This document shows positions 33,141-44,400 of a DNA stretch of 64,000 bases, piece by piece. How positions within the stretch are numbered: position 1 is the first letter of the stretch; every line of letters begins with the position of its first letter. The DNA comes from Diaporthe sp. PMI_573 (Eukaryota; Ascomycota; Sordariomycetes; Diaporthales; Diaporthaceae): assembly GCA_021399435.1 (NCBI GenBank), contig JAJTUP010000031.1, positions 682,001 to 746,000 of the forward strand, in the 5' to 3' direction. A program made the translations under genes and the position numbers. The notes under the pieces were generated by a model that saw nothing but the letters and a program-made list of their open reading frames with translations, was not told the DNA's origin and searched no databases.

Positions 33141-34450
33141 CCACTCAAAGTCAGTACAACTCAGTTACTAGCAATCAAAGTGTTTCCAACCATTACTCAA
33201 ACACTGCTACCGCACCGAAGGTGCCCCTGACCACCACTATTATTCAGACACCTCGTCAGAGAATTAAACAGCCAACATATTCCCAGCCTGCTAGCCCCTT
33301 GCATAGTCTGACACAGCTAACGCTAGTAGTTAGTCTGACTACAGCCAATAAAAATATCTTACCTACAGAGTAAAGATATTATAAGGTGTAGCCAAGGTAT
33401 ACTTAGGCGGGGGAGGCCTCCTGCTGTTATCTTCGTATTAAATAGTCGCCAGCCATGACATTTTGATAGCCAAACTAGGTAATACTATATCCCCAGCAAG
33501 GGTCCCGCTAGACAGATACAGAGCTACGCCCTACAGACAAACAAAAGGATATTTTCGAGAATAGCGCTTAGTAAGTAGGAAAAACTATATAGCGCATAAT
33601 TTAAGAGGCCAGACAGTAACAGTTAGTAAAGCAAAGAAGCCGCAGTAGTCGCTCACTATTCACCGCAAAATTTATCAAAGAGTAAGCCGTCAATTAAGCA
33701 GGTCGACGTATAATCGAGAGTCTAATTAGAGATAACCAGCAGAGCGCAAAGGCTAGATAAAAAGCAGTTATAGTAAGATCCACAGGTATAGAATATCGGG
33801 CAACGCAACGGCGTGACAAGGGCATACAGAGCTAGAAGAGGGTGAACAAGGAGTAAGGCGGCCCTTAGCAAAACGCAGGCTAACAGGCTGACGATGCTCA
33901 GCATCGGTAGGGTATGAAAAACGTTTGAGAGGAGCGAGGGAGAGAGCTTTGTTACGCATGTACTGGTCAACCTCCCCACCTGTCGATATAAACCCTAGGA
34001 CGTTTATCTCGAGTAGAGTATAGGCAAGGTATTACTTTAAATATCACCACGCTGGTAAGGCATAAGAGCGAGACTGTTAGTACAAAATAGAGCGATATAA
34101 GCAGCAAGGTTACAAAGAAAATTGCCGACATCTAGGCGGGTAAATATAGCGCCGATCTACATCTAGACCTCTATTAATAGTATTAACAACTATTAAATAG
34201 GGGTTACTTCGATATGATTCCTCCCTAACAGCAGTTTTTAAAAGCAGGGAATCTTCCTTAATGGTGGGTTTTATCGACTCTAGCTACTAAACTAGATGCT
34301 GTATACCTAATAGGAATAGTAGTTAGGTAGAGAGAAAATATAGCACTAAGACTCTAGATACACGCTAAAGGCTCTAATTAAAACTACAATATAACAGGGA
34401 GAAGGTACTAGATAAAGGGCATCCCTCGACACTCAATAGTATAAATAACC
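33140..34450 (+). mobile_element. RIP-damaged retroelement-like relic
   Basis: From 33140 an open stretch continues the plus strand (TTTIIQTPRQRIKQPTYSQP) to 33373. Beyond that the frame has many TAG stops but stays rich in Gln, Arg and Ser, as expected for a gag-type protein. No protease, integrase or reverse transcriptase motif is visible. It sits between a plus-strand LTR copy and an inverted one, so it may be a rearranged internal region. Confidence 0.4.
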
Positions 34451-34730
34451 TTTCTGAAGGATTGTGCCTTCAGCAGTGTGTTTCATTGGCAGGGTCGCAG
34501 CAAGGTGCACTGAGGCGAATTGGGACGATTGAGAATGGTCTGGACAACTTTGTATTGAATTTGAGTGGGCTTCTGTCAGCCCTTCTCACAGTCCCTCCGA
34601 CATCGTCTTACCCACGGGCACGCGTGGGTTGGCTCTGGTGCAAGAATGGCGAGGCCGGAAAATTCGCCCTTCAGACCCACTATCTTTGATTATAAATAAC
34701 CAGCCAACCCTAATCTAAACCCTAATACTT
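34450..34730 (-). repeat. truncated inverted LTR copy, subfamily A
   Basis: The reverse complement of the 3' half of the subfamily A LTR: CTGAAGGATTGTGCCTTCAG at the outer end, then GACAACTTTGTATTGAATTT, GAGTGGGCTTCTGTCAGCCC and AATAACCAGCCAACCC. Homology stops near 34730, short of the TGTTAAAC end. The 75-codon frame inside is not a gene. Confidence 0.75.
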
Positions 34731-34863
34731 TTTATTTAAGGTATAAATAATTAAACAACATTTTACAAAGTATTAAAGCTTAAAGAAAATCCAAACAAGC
34801 AGCTTTAACCTATAGGTTAAGTATAACTAAAATTAATATTCTAGACGTAACTGGAAATAGCGA

Positions 34864-35080
34864 TGTGAAATGGGTGGAAACGGTAGCAAAAAGGGCGGTC
34901 CGCGACGGACCACTGTATTTGCTTTGGTAGGGCTTAGTCATCCCAGGCAGCCATTCTGATTAGCTGGTGGGGCCGTGCACTATAGCTTAGTCAGCCTTCT
35001 GGCTGCACCCTACTTAGGCGCTTCGCCGCTCACAAAGGGTCAGCCAGAAGAAGAGAGAGACAACAAAAAACCACCTACAA
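34864..35080 (+). repeat. LTR or leader of the copia relic, with hairpin
   Basis: It begins TGTGAAATGGGTGG. It contains the 39-bp hairpin at 34885-34923, with right-arm changes that are all transitions or A/T changes compared with the copy at 21922. TTAGTCAGCC and AGGCGCTTCGCCGCTCAC follow. It lies upstream, in the same orientation, of the copia gag at about 36.5 kb. The 3' edge is uncertain. Confidence 0.5.
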
Positions 35081-36514
35081 AATTAAAGCTATTTACAGCC
35101 ACTTCGGTACCCTTCGAGTAATTACTCATTTACATGCCCAACCAACACTAATCAGTAATTGCTTAACAATCCCTGATAGTAAGGAAGGAAGAGGTAGATT
35201 GCTATTGCCATCACTACATGCTTTTGAGCCGTTTTAAGTAACAATAATCTACACTAAGTTTATCGCCAGATCAGTACACCAACATTTAACGTACTTACTG
35301 CTAACCTGACAACAATTAGCCCTTGGCTACCTATCTCTCCATTAATACGTATAGCTTATCGCGAGTTGCTAGAAACGAAAAGAAACCTAGACCTATCAGT
35401 ATGCTCCATTGCACAAAAAAACACCGTCAAGATTATTACAAATACCTCTCACAACAATCACATTAACGAAAAGCCCTTAAAAGCATCCTTTTCGAGGCCA
35501 AATATTTATTTGCACCGCCAACTATATATTTACATCATTAAGAACCTTACTAAGCAAATGTATAAATCAATAAAAGCCCTTGAAAATACTTGTTTCAAGG
35601 CCGAAAAAACCCTTCTTTTAAGTCTTTAACCTATCACCCTATACTTTTCAAACATTGCCATAACACGTATAGCAACTATAACTATTAGGGGAGCTAGTTA
35701 AGAAAAATTAAAGGGTCACCACCCAAACATCATACAAGCCATTTACTTGGTCTTACAAACATCACATCCTACTAGAGCCTCGCACCACCCATATTACAAC
35801 CCATCAGAGCCCTACACTCAACTATTATCAATAGTCCCCTATACTTAACTATTGCCAACAGGCCCCTACTATTGCCAAGTATTTGCAGGTAAGTCTTTAG
35901 AGTGTTTTTCCTACATTAACAACATTTCCCAACATACTTTTACATTACTTTCGTCGTTATCATTAAAATTGCCACCATTTAACACCTTTGGCTACTATTT
36001 GCCCCCCCTAACCACCATTTACCCTCTCGCACCACCATTTGCCCTCTCTCATCAGCATTTGCCATAATCACCGTCGTTACCTTCATCATCACGACAATTA
36101 CCCTTCTCTACGACATTTTACCCTCCCTCTCTCCCCTTAAACAGCACCCAGAAGGCTGCTTCAAAGCTTTGTCTTCTGCTTGTACCCTCTCTCGTCTTCC
36201 CTTAAGTCTACTTTCTCGTATACAAATAGTACAAATTGCTACTATACGTATTTCATTTACAGTCCTTACATTTCATCACTGTTGCCTACACGTTTTTGTT
36301 TTCTCACCTCCTTCTTCGTCTTTCGTTACTCTTTTTAACGCCAAGAACAAGAAAAAGAAAAAAACTCTACGTATAAGACTGCGCGATAATAGTTCCCGCT
36401 TGCCGAAAACCACCACCTGCGAGTAAATAGTATACTTGTGCCAGTCAGAAGTCGCAACAATAATTATCACAATATCCTCCTTAACAACCTCGTCGTTAAT
36501 CTATAGTTACAATA
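35081..36514. other. AT-rich, pyrimidine-biased, no gene
   Basis: Short frames such as 35366-35629 occur, but none has a recognisable motif. The segment around 35.9-36.3 kb is rich in C and T on the plus strand (CCACCATTTACCCTCTCGCA and similar). It probably belongs to the untranslated leader of the copia relic or to older inserted DNA. Confidence 0.4.
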
Positions 36515-39500
36515 TCTACCCCAGCAGGAAAAGCTGCCAAGAACAAGGGCAAAGGCAAGGACACACCAGTCATTATTACTAACTCTCCTTCCGAGAGCCT
36601 AGTAGCAGATAAGGTGTTAAACGGAAACGCTCATTAGGGTGTGTGCTTGGCACTGCACGCAAGGAGTTACCCTAGACCTGGCACTGCACGCAAGGAGTTA
36701 CCCTAGACTTGGCACTAGATTTTCTCTATGTGCCCATGGGGCGTGCACGCCGGGAGATGAGTTTGGTGGCCGTGAGTCGATTTTTTGGGCTGTTTTAAGA
36801 CCCTAACTTCGTACCTCTGTATTCCCCTTATTTCTTACCTAAAAAGCATGTAACCTAGTTCATTAGATAGCCTGATTTCTGAAATTTATCTGTATTTAGT
36901 TTGGTTACTGTCAAGGTCAGGGTTGGCTGGTTATTATGACCTAAAGATAGTGGGTCTGAAGGGCGAATTTTCCGGCCTCGCCATTCTTGCACCAGAGCCA
37001 ACCCACGCGTGCCCGCGGGTAAGACGATGTCGGAGGGACTGTGAGAAGGGCTGACAGAAGCCCACTCAAATTCAATACAAAGTTGTCCAGACCATTCTCA
37101 ACCGTCCCAATTCGCCTCAGTGCACCTTTCTGCGACCGTGCCGATGAAACACACTGCTGAAGGCACTATCCTTCAGATAAGGTAATAGCCACTACAAAAG
37201 AAATAAAGGCCGAGAGTATTAACACCGGCATCTATAGTATATTAAGAACTAAATGGGCAAAGGTTGACCCTTCTCTATGGGAAACACCTATTAATGCCAA
37301 TAATATAGACAAGAAGTTGGCTGCTATATACTTCTTTAAGACTCTAGAAAGCATTTATTACATACAATTTACTAATAATGGCTTTCTGCTTGATGCTTAG
37401 TTATACTTTAAAGGCTAGACTATAGAAATAATTAACAAGATGCCTTACGGCTAGCAACAAGAGCTTTGTAATCTTGCTTGCCAACAAGGTATCTGCCTCG
37501 GCCTATAGGGACGACTAATTAAACCACAGCTAGCTACATTCTTCTTATATAAAAACTACCGCAAATGGCCCTTGGAAAATAAACTCTTAATATATATTAT
37601 TTATTCCTAGTCACAATTCTACGGCACATCCTTAAGAGCCAGAAAAGATATAGCTTAGGATTATATTAGCCCAATTTAACTCCTAGATATTCCGGTGGTA
37701 ATTACCAATAACGTCGTTATAAAGACTATCGAGAAGACCGCTATTTCTAAGCTTCCGGTAAGGGCTATATTTTAGCCAGGGTAGGTAACTAGCACTATAT
37801 TATAATTGCAATAAAATGTCGTACAAGCTTTGCGATAAGACCAATAACTACCGGCAAAGTTCTTATTAGATTAACAATAATTACGTAACACTATATAGCT
37901 TTAAGACTGGTAAAGCAATACCCGGCAATATAAGCCGCTTAATCAAATATTTCCTAGCATAGTATATTCTACTAGAACCCCAAGGCCTTCCCTTGTGCCC
38001 CTAGATCCAGAAGACCTATATCGCATACTGCCTCTAAGATATCGGGGATATGTAGATCTTGAACCTAATAAAGTTACCTCTTTCTCTAAAGCCTGGGATT
38101 AGAGACTAAAGTAGACTAGAGATGCCTACAACCTTCTTAACAATAAGGTTTGCATTATGTTTTATCTCGCAAAGTTATATAACATTAAGCCGGCCCAATT
38201 TTACACTATACTTCCTATAATTCTTACCGGGCATGCCAAATTATACTAGATTACATATATCAGCCCAAGCGTAGAGTTTTTGAAAGCCTATAGAAGACTT
38301 AAATAATACTTTAACACTAATACCAATTATCAATAATATTATAACAATTAGACAACGGTAACTTTTAAGATGCTTTATCGAGATAAAGACAATGTTAATA
38401 AAAATCCTCGTAATATTCTAGCGCTACTTCTTAACAGGCTGCAACTATGCTAATAAGTACTTAGCCTTGAGTACTAAGGCGACGAGATGCTTTGTATAAT
38501 AATACTTTATATTTATTTCAAAGTGCCTAATTTTAAGTACATACTCTTTATGCCACAAGCGTTATGTAAATATCTCTTTTAGGATCTATAGTTGTTGCTT
38601 AAGCTAAGCATTAACCATATAATACCTCAATAATTCCTCCAGAAAGACAATACCAGTACTAACAAAGCCTACTACCTTAATTATCGGTATACAAATAACC
38701 AGCAATAAGGTTATAGATTGGGCTTCTAGATACAATTTAGCTGCGGTAGCTTCTATGGTAATAACCGCCGCCGTAGTACTAACCGCCGCTATGGTAATAA
38801 CTACCGCCATGGTTATTACCAAAAACACTACTTTGTCTACAATAAAGAAGAATGCTAGTCTTTAAACTATACTTTCGAGAAACGCCAAAAGGCATACAAG
38901 CAGTATCTCTCAATCTGTAAAATTAAGGGGCGTTTGACGTCTAATACCAAGTTTGCTTCTTTTTTTACCGATTTTAAAAGTCTCAACATTACTTTAGAAG
39001 ATACTTGTAACGAGCATGAGGATAACCTAGATAGTTATAAAGAAGCTTAACAGCTTCTTACTAATACTTCCTTTCTACACTCACTTGGCCCCGATAATAC
39101 CAACAAGATTAACAATACCATTATCCCGACAAGCTAATTTACGTTAGAAGGAACGTATTTTTATAACAGATTTTAGGGCATTATACCTAACACCAGTATT
39201 ACTTAGTTTTTAACTACCGGCTATAAGTAATTCCTAGCTTTAAGCCATAAAAACCCTGCCGTTATCATAGATACCGGCCATGCCGGTAAAGCTATCATTA
39301 AGTTTAGAAAGGAATTACGTCTTACCTTAATTAGTACAACAACTGTAAAGACAACTATAGGGCCCATAACCTTTTACATTATAGAAGCCCTAACCTTGTT
39401 TTTAATATATATCTAAAACATAGACAAGTTAGGGGTCTACTTTTACAATATTACCAATAAATTAGTATTATTACAAGATTTGGGCCCTAATAAGACTATT

Positions 39501-40983
39501 ATAGTAACCTGAAAATAGGGTTATCTATAGTTTTTTCTAGGAAACTACAAGGCAGGCATATTTTTTACAGAAAACAAACTACGACATATTTATTGACAAT
39601 TTAGTCATCCGGCTACTAACTGCCTTTACTGCCTTCTCTAGGACGCTAATTACAACCCCAACCTTGCTATACTTAAGGTTATCAGTAAATTCTATTACTA
39701 CTGCTAGCTAAAGGGTGCTGCTCTAAGAAGGTTTAAGTTTAACCTTAAAGACAACCACGATTTTAACTATAAAATTATTATTAACATTATATACCTTAAC
39801 GGCAAGTCGGTACTATATGTTGTAGACTCTAGAATATCTTTTTAAGCAGGCAAGTTTCTTACCTCAATATTTACAAAAGATACTTAGAAAATCCTTTGTA
39901 TAGTCTAAATAGATACATACCTGGATCCTCCTGACCGCCTTACCTATAACACTGGCATAAACTTTGCTTTAGCTAAATTTCGAAATAAGGCAAAGATTAT
40001 AAAGATTATGTATAAGCAGGTCCCGACAGAAGCCTATTGGTTGGTGTGCAAGATCGAGCGTTATTATAGACTACTTTGGTAGGTATTTAAGATTCTTTAC
40101 GCTAAGCTAGGAAGATTTTTTTCTAAGGATGCTATTCTCTAGATAGTATTAAAAGCTGTAAATAATACAGCCGGCCCGGACAGGCTAGTACCTACATTAC
40201 TTGTCTTTAGCGCTTTTTCATAGGTAAACCTTGACTTGCTACCCATACTATTGACGGTAAAACGTGTCGAGGTAGTTACAAAGGCAATACGTGTCCTTTA
40301 GAAATACTATACTAAATACCAGGTCGACAATACTTTAAATACCCGAAATAGCCTAGATACAATGAGTGTTCTAAACATGCTATTACAGACGGAAATAATT
40401 GTTTGGTGTAAGAAGAAGGGCTAGCAGGGCCTATATAAGCTACTAGCCATTAACGGTTACGACGTTATTCTTAACCTGCTAAACGGGCTTGTGAAATTTA
40501 AGTCTACCACCGTTAAGGAATACTTCCTAGATAACGCTAGTAATACCGGAAATGTTCTTCCGGAATTCTTGTCTAATAATTTCCAGCCAACGCCTACTCT
40601 CCTAAGTACTGATTAGCTGCCTCGGCGTAAGCAAGGCTGCCCTTTGGGATTAAAGAATAAGCTAAAGCCAACGACTATCTTTCTTATATAGAAGGAGAAG
40701 GATAACCACGCCCTATTATTAAAGCTTTGTTAGGATAATATAATTATAGGTAACAGTATACTATTTAAAGCATCTAATGATAAAGAGATTAACAATTTAA
40801 TTGCTTAAGGTGTCCTTTACTTTAAATACTTTAACTTTAAGATTTATAGTAACCTCCGTTTATTTAATACTTAGATAGTATAAGAAATTAAGGATAAAAC
40901 TAAGATTTCCTACAAGAAATCTCGTCTTATTATTTAGGGGCATAGTAATAAGGACAAGAGGAACATCCTTACCTAGTTACCTA
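36515..40983 (+). pseudogene. Ty1/copia polyprotein relic (gag, protease, integrase), RIP-damaged
   Basis: Reading through TAG/TAA stops gives gag (AAKNKGKGKDTP, then VIATTKEIKAES after the nested LTR). A damaged zinc knuckle follows near 38.84 kb (YFVYNKEEC, with expected Cys changed to Tyr). The protease motif VIIDTGHAGKAI is at 39270. A GAG-pre-integrase zinc site (HIYWQFSHPATNCLYCLL) lies near 39.59 kb. The integrase core follows with DFNYKIIINIIYLNG, QIDTYLDPP-type and VERYH-type motifs partly mutated (KIERYYRLL). The copia linker (FKASNDKEINNL, YKKSRLII) is near 40.9 kb. The order protease-integrase-linker is that of copia. Sequence stops exactly at the LTR copy at 40984, so reverse transcriptase and RNase H are missing. 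Confidence 0.85.
36615..37177 (+). repeat. solo LTR nested in copia gag, 5-bp target duplication
   Basis: TGTTAAACGGAAACGC to CCTTCAGA, 563 bp, subfamily A. TAAGG precedes (36610-36614) and follows (37178-37182). Removing the LTR and one TAAGG joins VADK to VIATTKEIK in one frame, showing that it inserted into the gag gene of an existing copia element and later lost its internal region by LTR-LTR recombination. Confidence 0.9.
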
Positions 40984-41499
40984 TGTTAAACGGAAACGCT
41001 TGTGTGGGCGCTGCACGTAAGGGGTTACCCTAGACTTCACGTAGGGAGTTACCCTAGACTTTTTGCTAGTGGCGTGCGCGCTGGCAGATGAGTTTGGTGG
41101 CCGTGAGCCGATTTTTTGGGCTGTTTTAAGACCCTAACTTCGAACCTCTGCATTCCCCTTATTTCTTACCTAAAAAGCATGTAACCTAGTTTGTTAGATA
41201 GCCTGATTTCTGAAGTTTATCTGTATTTAGTTTGGTTACTGTCAGGGTCAGGGTTGGCTGGTTATTATAACCCAAAGATAGTGGGTCCGAGGGCCGAATT
41301 TTCCGGCCTCCCTATCTGCGCACCAGAGCCAACCGCAGCGTGCCCAGGGTTGAGACGATGTCGGAGGGACTGTGAGGAGGGCTGACAGAAGCCCACTCGA
41401 ATTCAATACAAAGTTGTCCAAACCACTCTCAAGTGTCCCAACAAGACCTCAGTGCACCCTACTGCTACCTGACTCCCATTCGATCCACCAACCTTCAGA
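40984..41499 (+). repeat. LTR copy, subfamily B, at the breakpoint of the copia relic
   Basis: A 516-bp copy with the same ends and layout as the one at 24465. The flanks are ACCTA (before) and GTAAT (after), so there is no target duplication. The copia polyprotein breaks off on its left side and is not recognisable on its right side. Recombination between LTRs at different places would produce this. Confidence 0.8.
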
Positions 41500-44400
41500 G
41501 TAATAGCCTTACTAAAGGCTATGTCTGAGTTATATATATATATTATGACTTTGATATAGACTTTTGATTCTTTTAGTTGATATAAAAGAAAGTTATGTAG
41601 CTAGAGTTCTCTAGACTTAGCTATCTATATTATCTATTAATATCCTCCAAGGCTATAGACTATAATAATGCTTGTAGTATAAGATATAAGTAACGGCTTG
41701 ACTCAACTGTAAACACTTATTTAATTGTATTTACCTATCTAGATATCTTATTTGTAAGAATAAACAGACTACATCTTTCTTTACTCTAGTTGGTATATAC
41801 CTAGACTCTTTAAGTTACAAGACATAAGAATAGGATGGTTAGATACTGTATACTTTCAAACTTAATTTTAATGTAATTTATTAATTTCTATAATAATGGG
41901 CAAGTTTTACTCTTTTCTTAATATTGGCAAGTAAATCCATTTAAAAGATAGTCGAGAGTATTAAGTAATAGTATTAAAGCCCGTTTTTACATTTTAATGT
42001 AGGAAACCTGCCAGATAGTATAATAAGGGGGGTAGGAGGCTATATTATATTAGAGATATTTAGTTTCTCAAATGTCTACTGTTTTAGCTGGTATAATAAC
42101 CTTTTAAGATATTTTAACTAAGACTTTAGATGTATATAGAAGATGCTAAAGATTTCTAGTTAGGATACGTACTGTTTTTTAGTTTCTCGGGCTTACTTAT
42201 AACATAAGACTGGGGGATACTAAGTGCCTAGAAACTAAAAACCTGGCTTAGCCCAAAGGGCTACATAATTAAGGTATTGCTAAAACATCTTTAGTACCTA
42301 ACTAAGTCTTAGACTAAGGCTACCTACCTAGAGTTTTCTGTGATAATTGTATAACTGCTAAAGTAAGCTGTGAGATTGCTTTTAAGAGACATAGTTATAA
42401 TATTTAAAATGCTCTAATTGTTAAGGATAAGGATAACCGTTTTTCTCTTCACCATGTAAGTGGCTAATACTAATTTTGTAAAAGCTTTGACGAGATTGCC
42501 TGTAATATATAATGTCTCTACAATGCAGTCTTTTAGCATAGAGCGCTATGAAATTAGTTTGTCAATCCTGCTTATTAATTAATATATAATGGTATTAGTA
42601 GTCTTGGCCGGAATTCCTTAGCTAAGGCTAGTATTAATAATACTATGCGCCGCTTTATATGCGTGCCTTATAACTTAAATAGGTTGTTGCTAAGACTAGC
42701 TACTTTAACTATATAACAGCTGCTTTTAATATATTAAGCTCTAGCTAAGTATGTCTTAACTAGATTAAAAGGGAAGCTGGGATAGGGGTAGTTAATTAGA
42801 TGTTGGCCGTTATTAAATTATCCTAATTTAAGATCGCCAGACTTTAATTAAGCAAGTACCGTGTTAAATATTTTTATAAGAAAGTTGGGAAACAGAAAGA
42901 ATTGTCTAGATTAAATGTTGTTCGGGCTACATATAGTCTCGCGAGCTAAATTATATGGCAGACTTAGCGGTAGATTAGGTAGTAGGTTAAAGCTTAGCTG
43001 TAGCTACATGTCTACATTAACTTACATTAGGTAGACTATTAAGCTAATGATTTAGATATCTACTAAACACTGCCAAGGGCACTAACTAGTTAGCAATAAT
43101 TTAAAGTTCTCTCACAAGAAATAGTAGTCTAATGGTATAAACTAAAAGGTATAAAATAGTTGATAAGAGCTATAGACAATAACTATAGACAAGAGCCATC
43201 CGTTAAGTATTATCTATATTGCTATTACCTCCTTATATAGTCTCCTAAAATGTAGAAGACTATTTGCAACCAAGTCAAGTATATCTATAATAGATACAGC
43301 ATAATAGTAAAACGAAGCTGCCAAGAGATCACGTGCTATATACTTTCTCTGCTAGCTATAAAAGGCGGTAACATATAACTAGAGTAAAGACTCTACCTAC
43401 AAGGGCTAACCTACTTGTAATAGGTATTAGCTAACTAAAAAAATAGTAACTAGATAAAGCTTTACTAAGCTGTCTAGTATCAGGATCTTAATGTAGTTAA
43501 AAAGCTTTTACAAGCTGGAGGCAACTATTTTAATATAGTAGATAGCCTTAGATAGACGCCACTGTATCTAGCCTGCTGCTCTTAAACTTCCAGGCTCTGG
43601 AAATACTATTAAATAAAACTAAAGGAACTAGATTTAGGTACTAGCTTAGGGGCCATACTTATATCTTGCCTAGAATCTCTAAGCCGGTACTTAACTCTTG
43701 CCTATATATTTTCCTGCTACTCTAGCAAGACGTAAAACTTCGCGGAGCAAACTGTATTCTTTATAATCGTGCTTAAGCTGCTCTAGGCGGGTACTAACAT
43801 CTGCATTAAATGTTAAGGCTTTTGTACGGTACTATATTGCACCGCCAGTTCTAGATAGATTAATTATATAGATATATTGTTATATTTTAAAGTAAGCCTA
43901 GGTGATGTAAATATTAGTAAGTATCTCCCTATATGTTAGGCTGCTAATTTAACATTAGGCTACTAGAATGTAATAAATTATTTGTATAAAAAGTATGGAC
44001 CTAATGCTTGGTTTTAAATTTAAGAGTATTCTAGATTTAATTCTTGTAATGTCGGCTTAATTTTAAAGTATAAACATTTAATAAAGGATTTTAAATCTTG
44101 GTATTTTAACGAATTCACGCCAAATATTTTAAGGCTATGCCTTCTTAGTGCCTATAGTATTATTAATGTAGTAAAGGCCATTTTGCTTTATTTTTTTTGT
44201 AGATAGATGTCTCTATAGGTATTGTAATCTTAAACTAGATTCTTATATATAAAGTTAATATAGGACCTTTGACTCTTGGTAGCGGCTTACTCTCTATATA
44301 AGTTCTTTTGTTTCTTTTTAGAGAGATGTAAAGAAATAACAGTAGAAGTAGACGTTACCTAGATTATTTCTGGGCAGGGCTTGGACCTAGATTATATTTG

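Noticed and set aside
36267..36370. Lys-rich tail KNKKKKKTL as a poly(A) retrocopy sign
   Set aside because: The A-rich stretch at 36345-36365 is internal, mixed with G, and not next to any LINE or SINE body.
38604..38828. Hydrophobic minus-strand frame (TIAAVSTTAAVITIEATAAK)
   Set aside because: It is the antisense of the copia gag Asn/Arg-rich repeat stretch, so the apparent membrane protein is an artefact.
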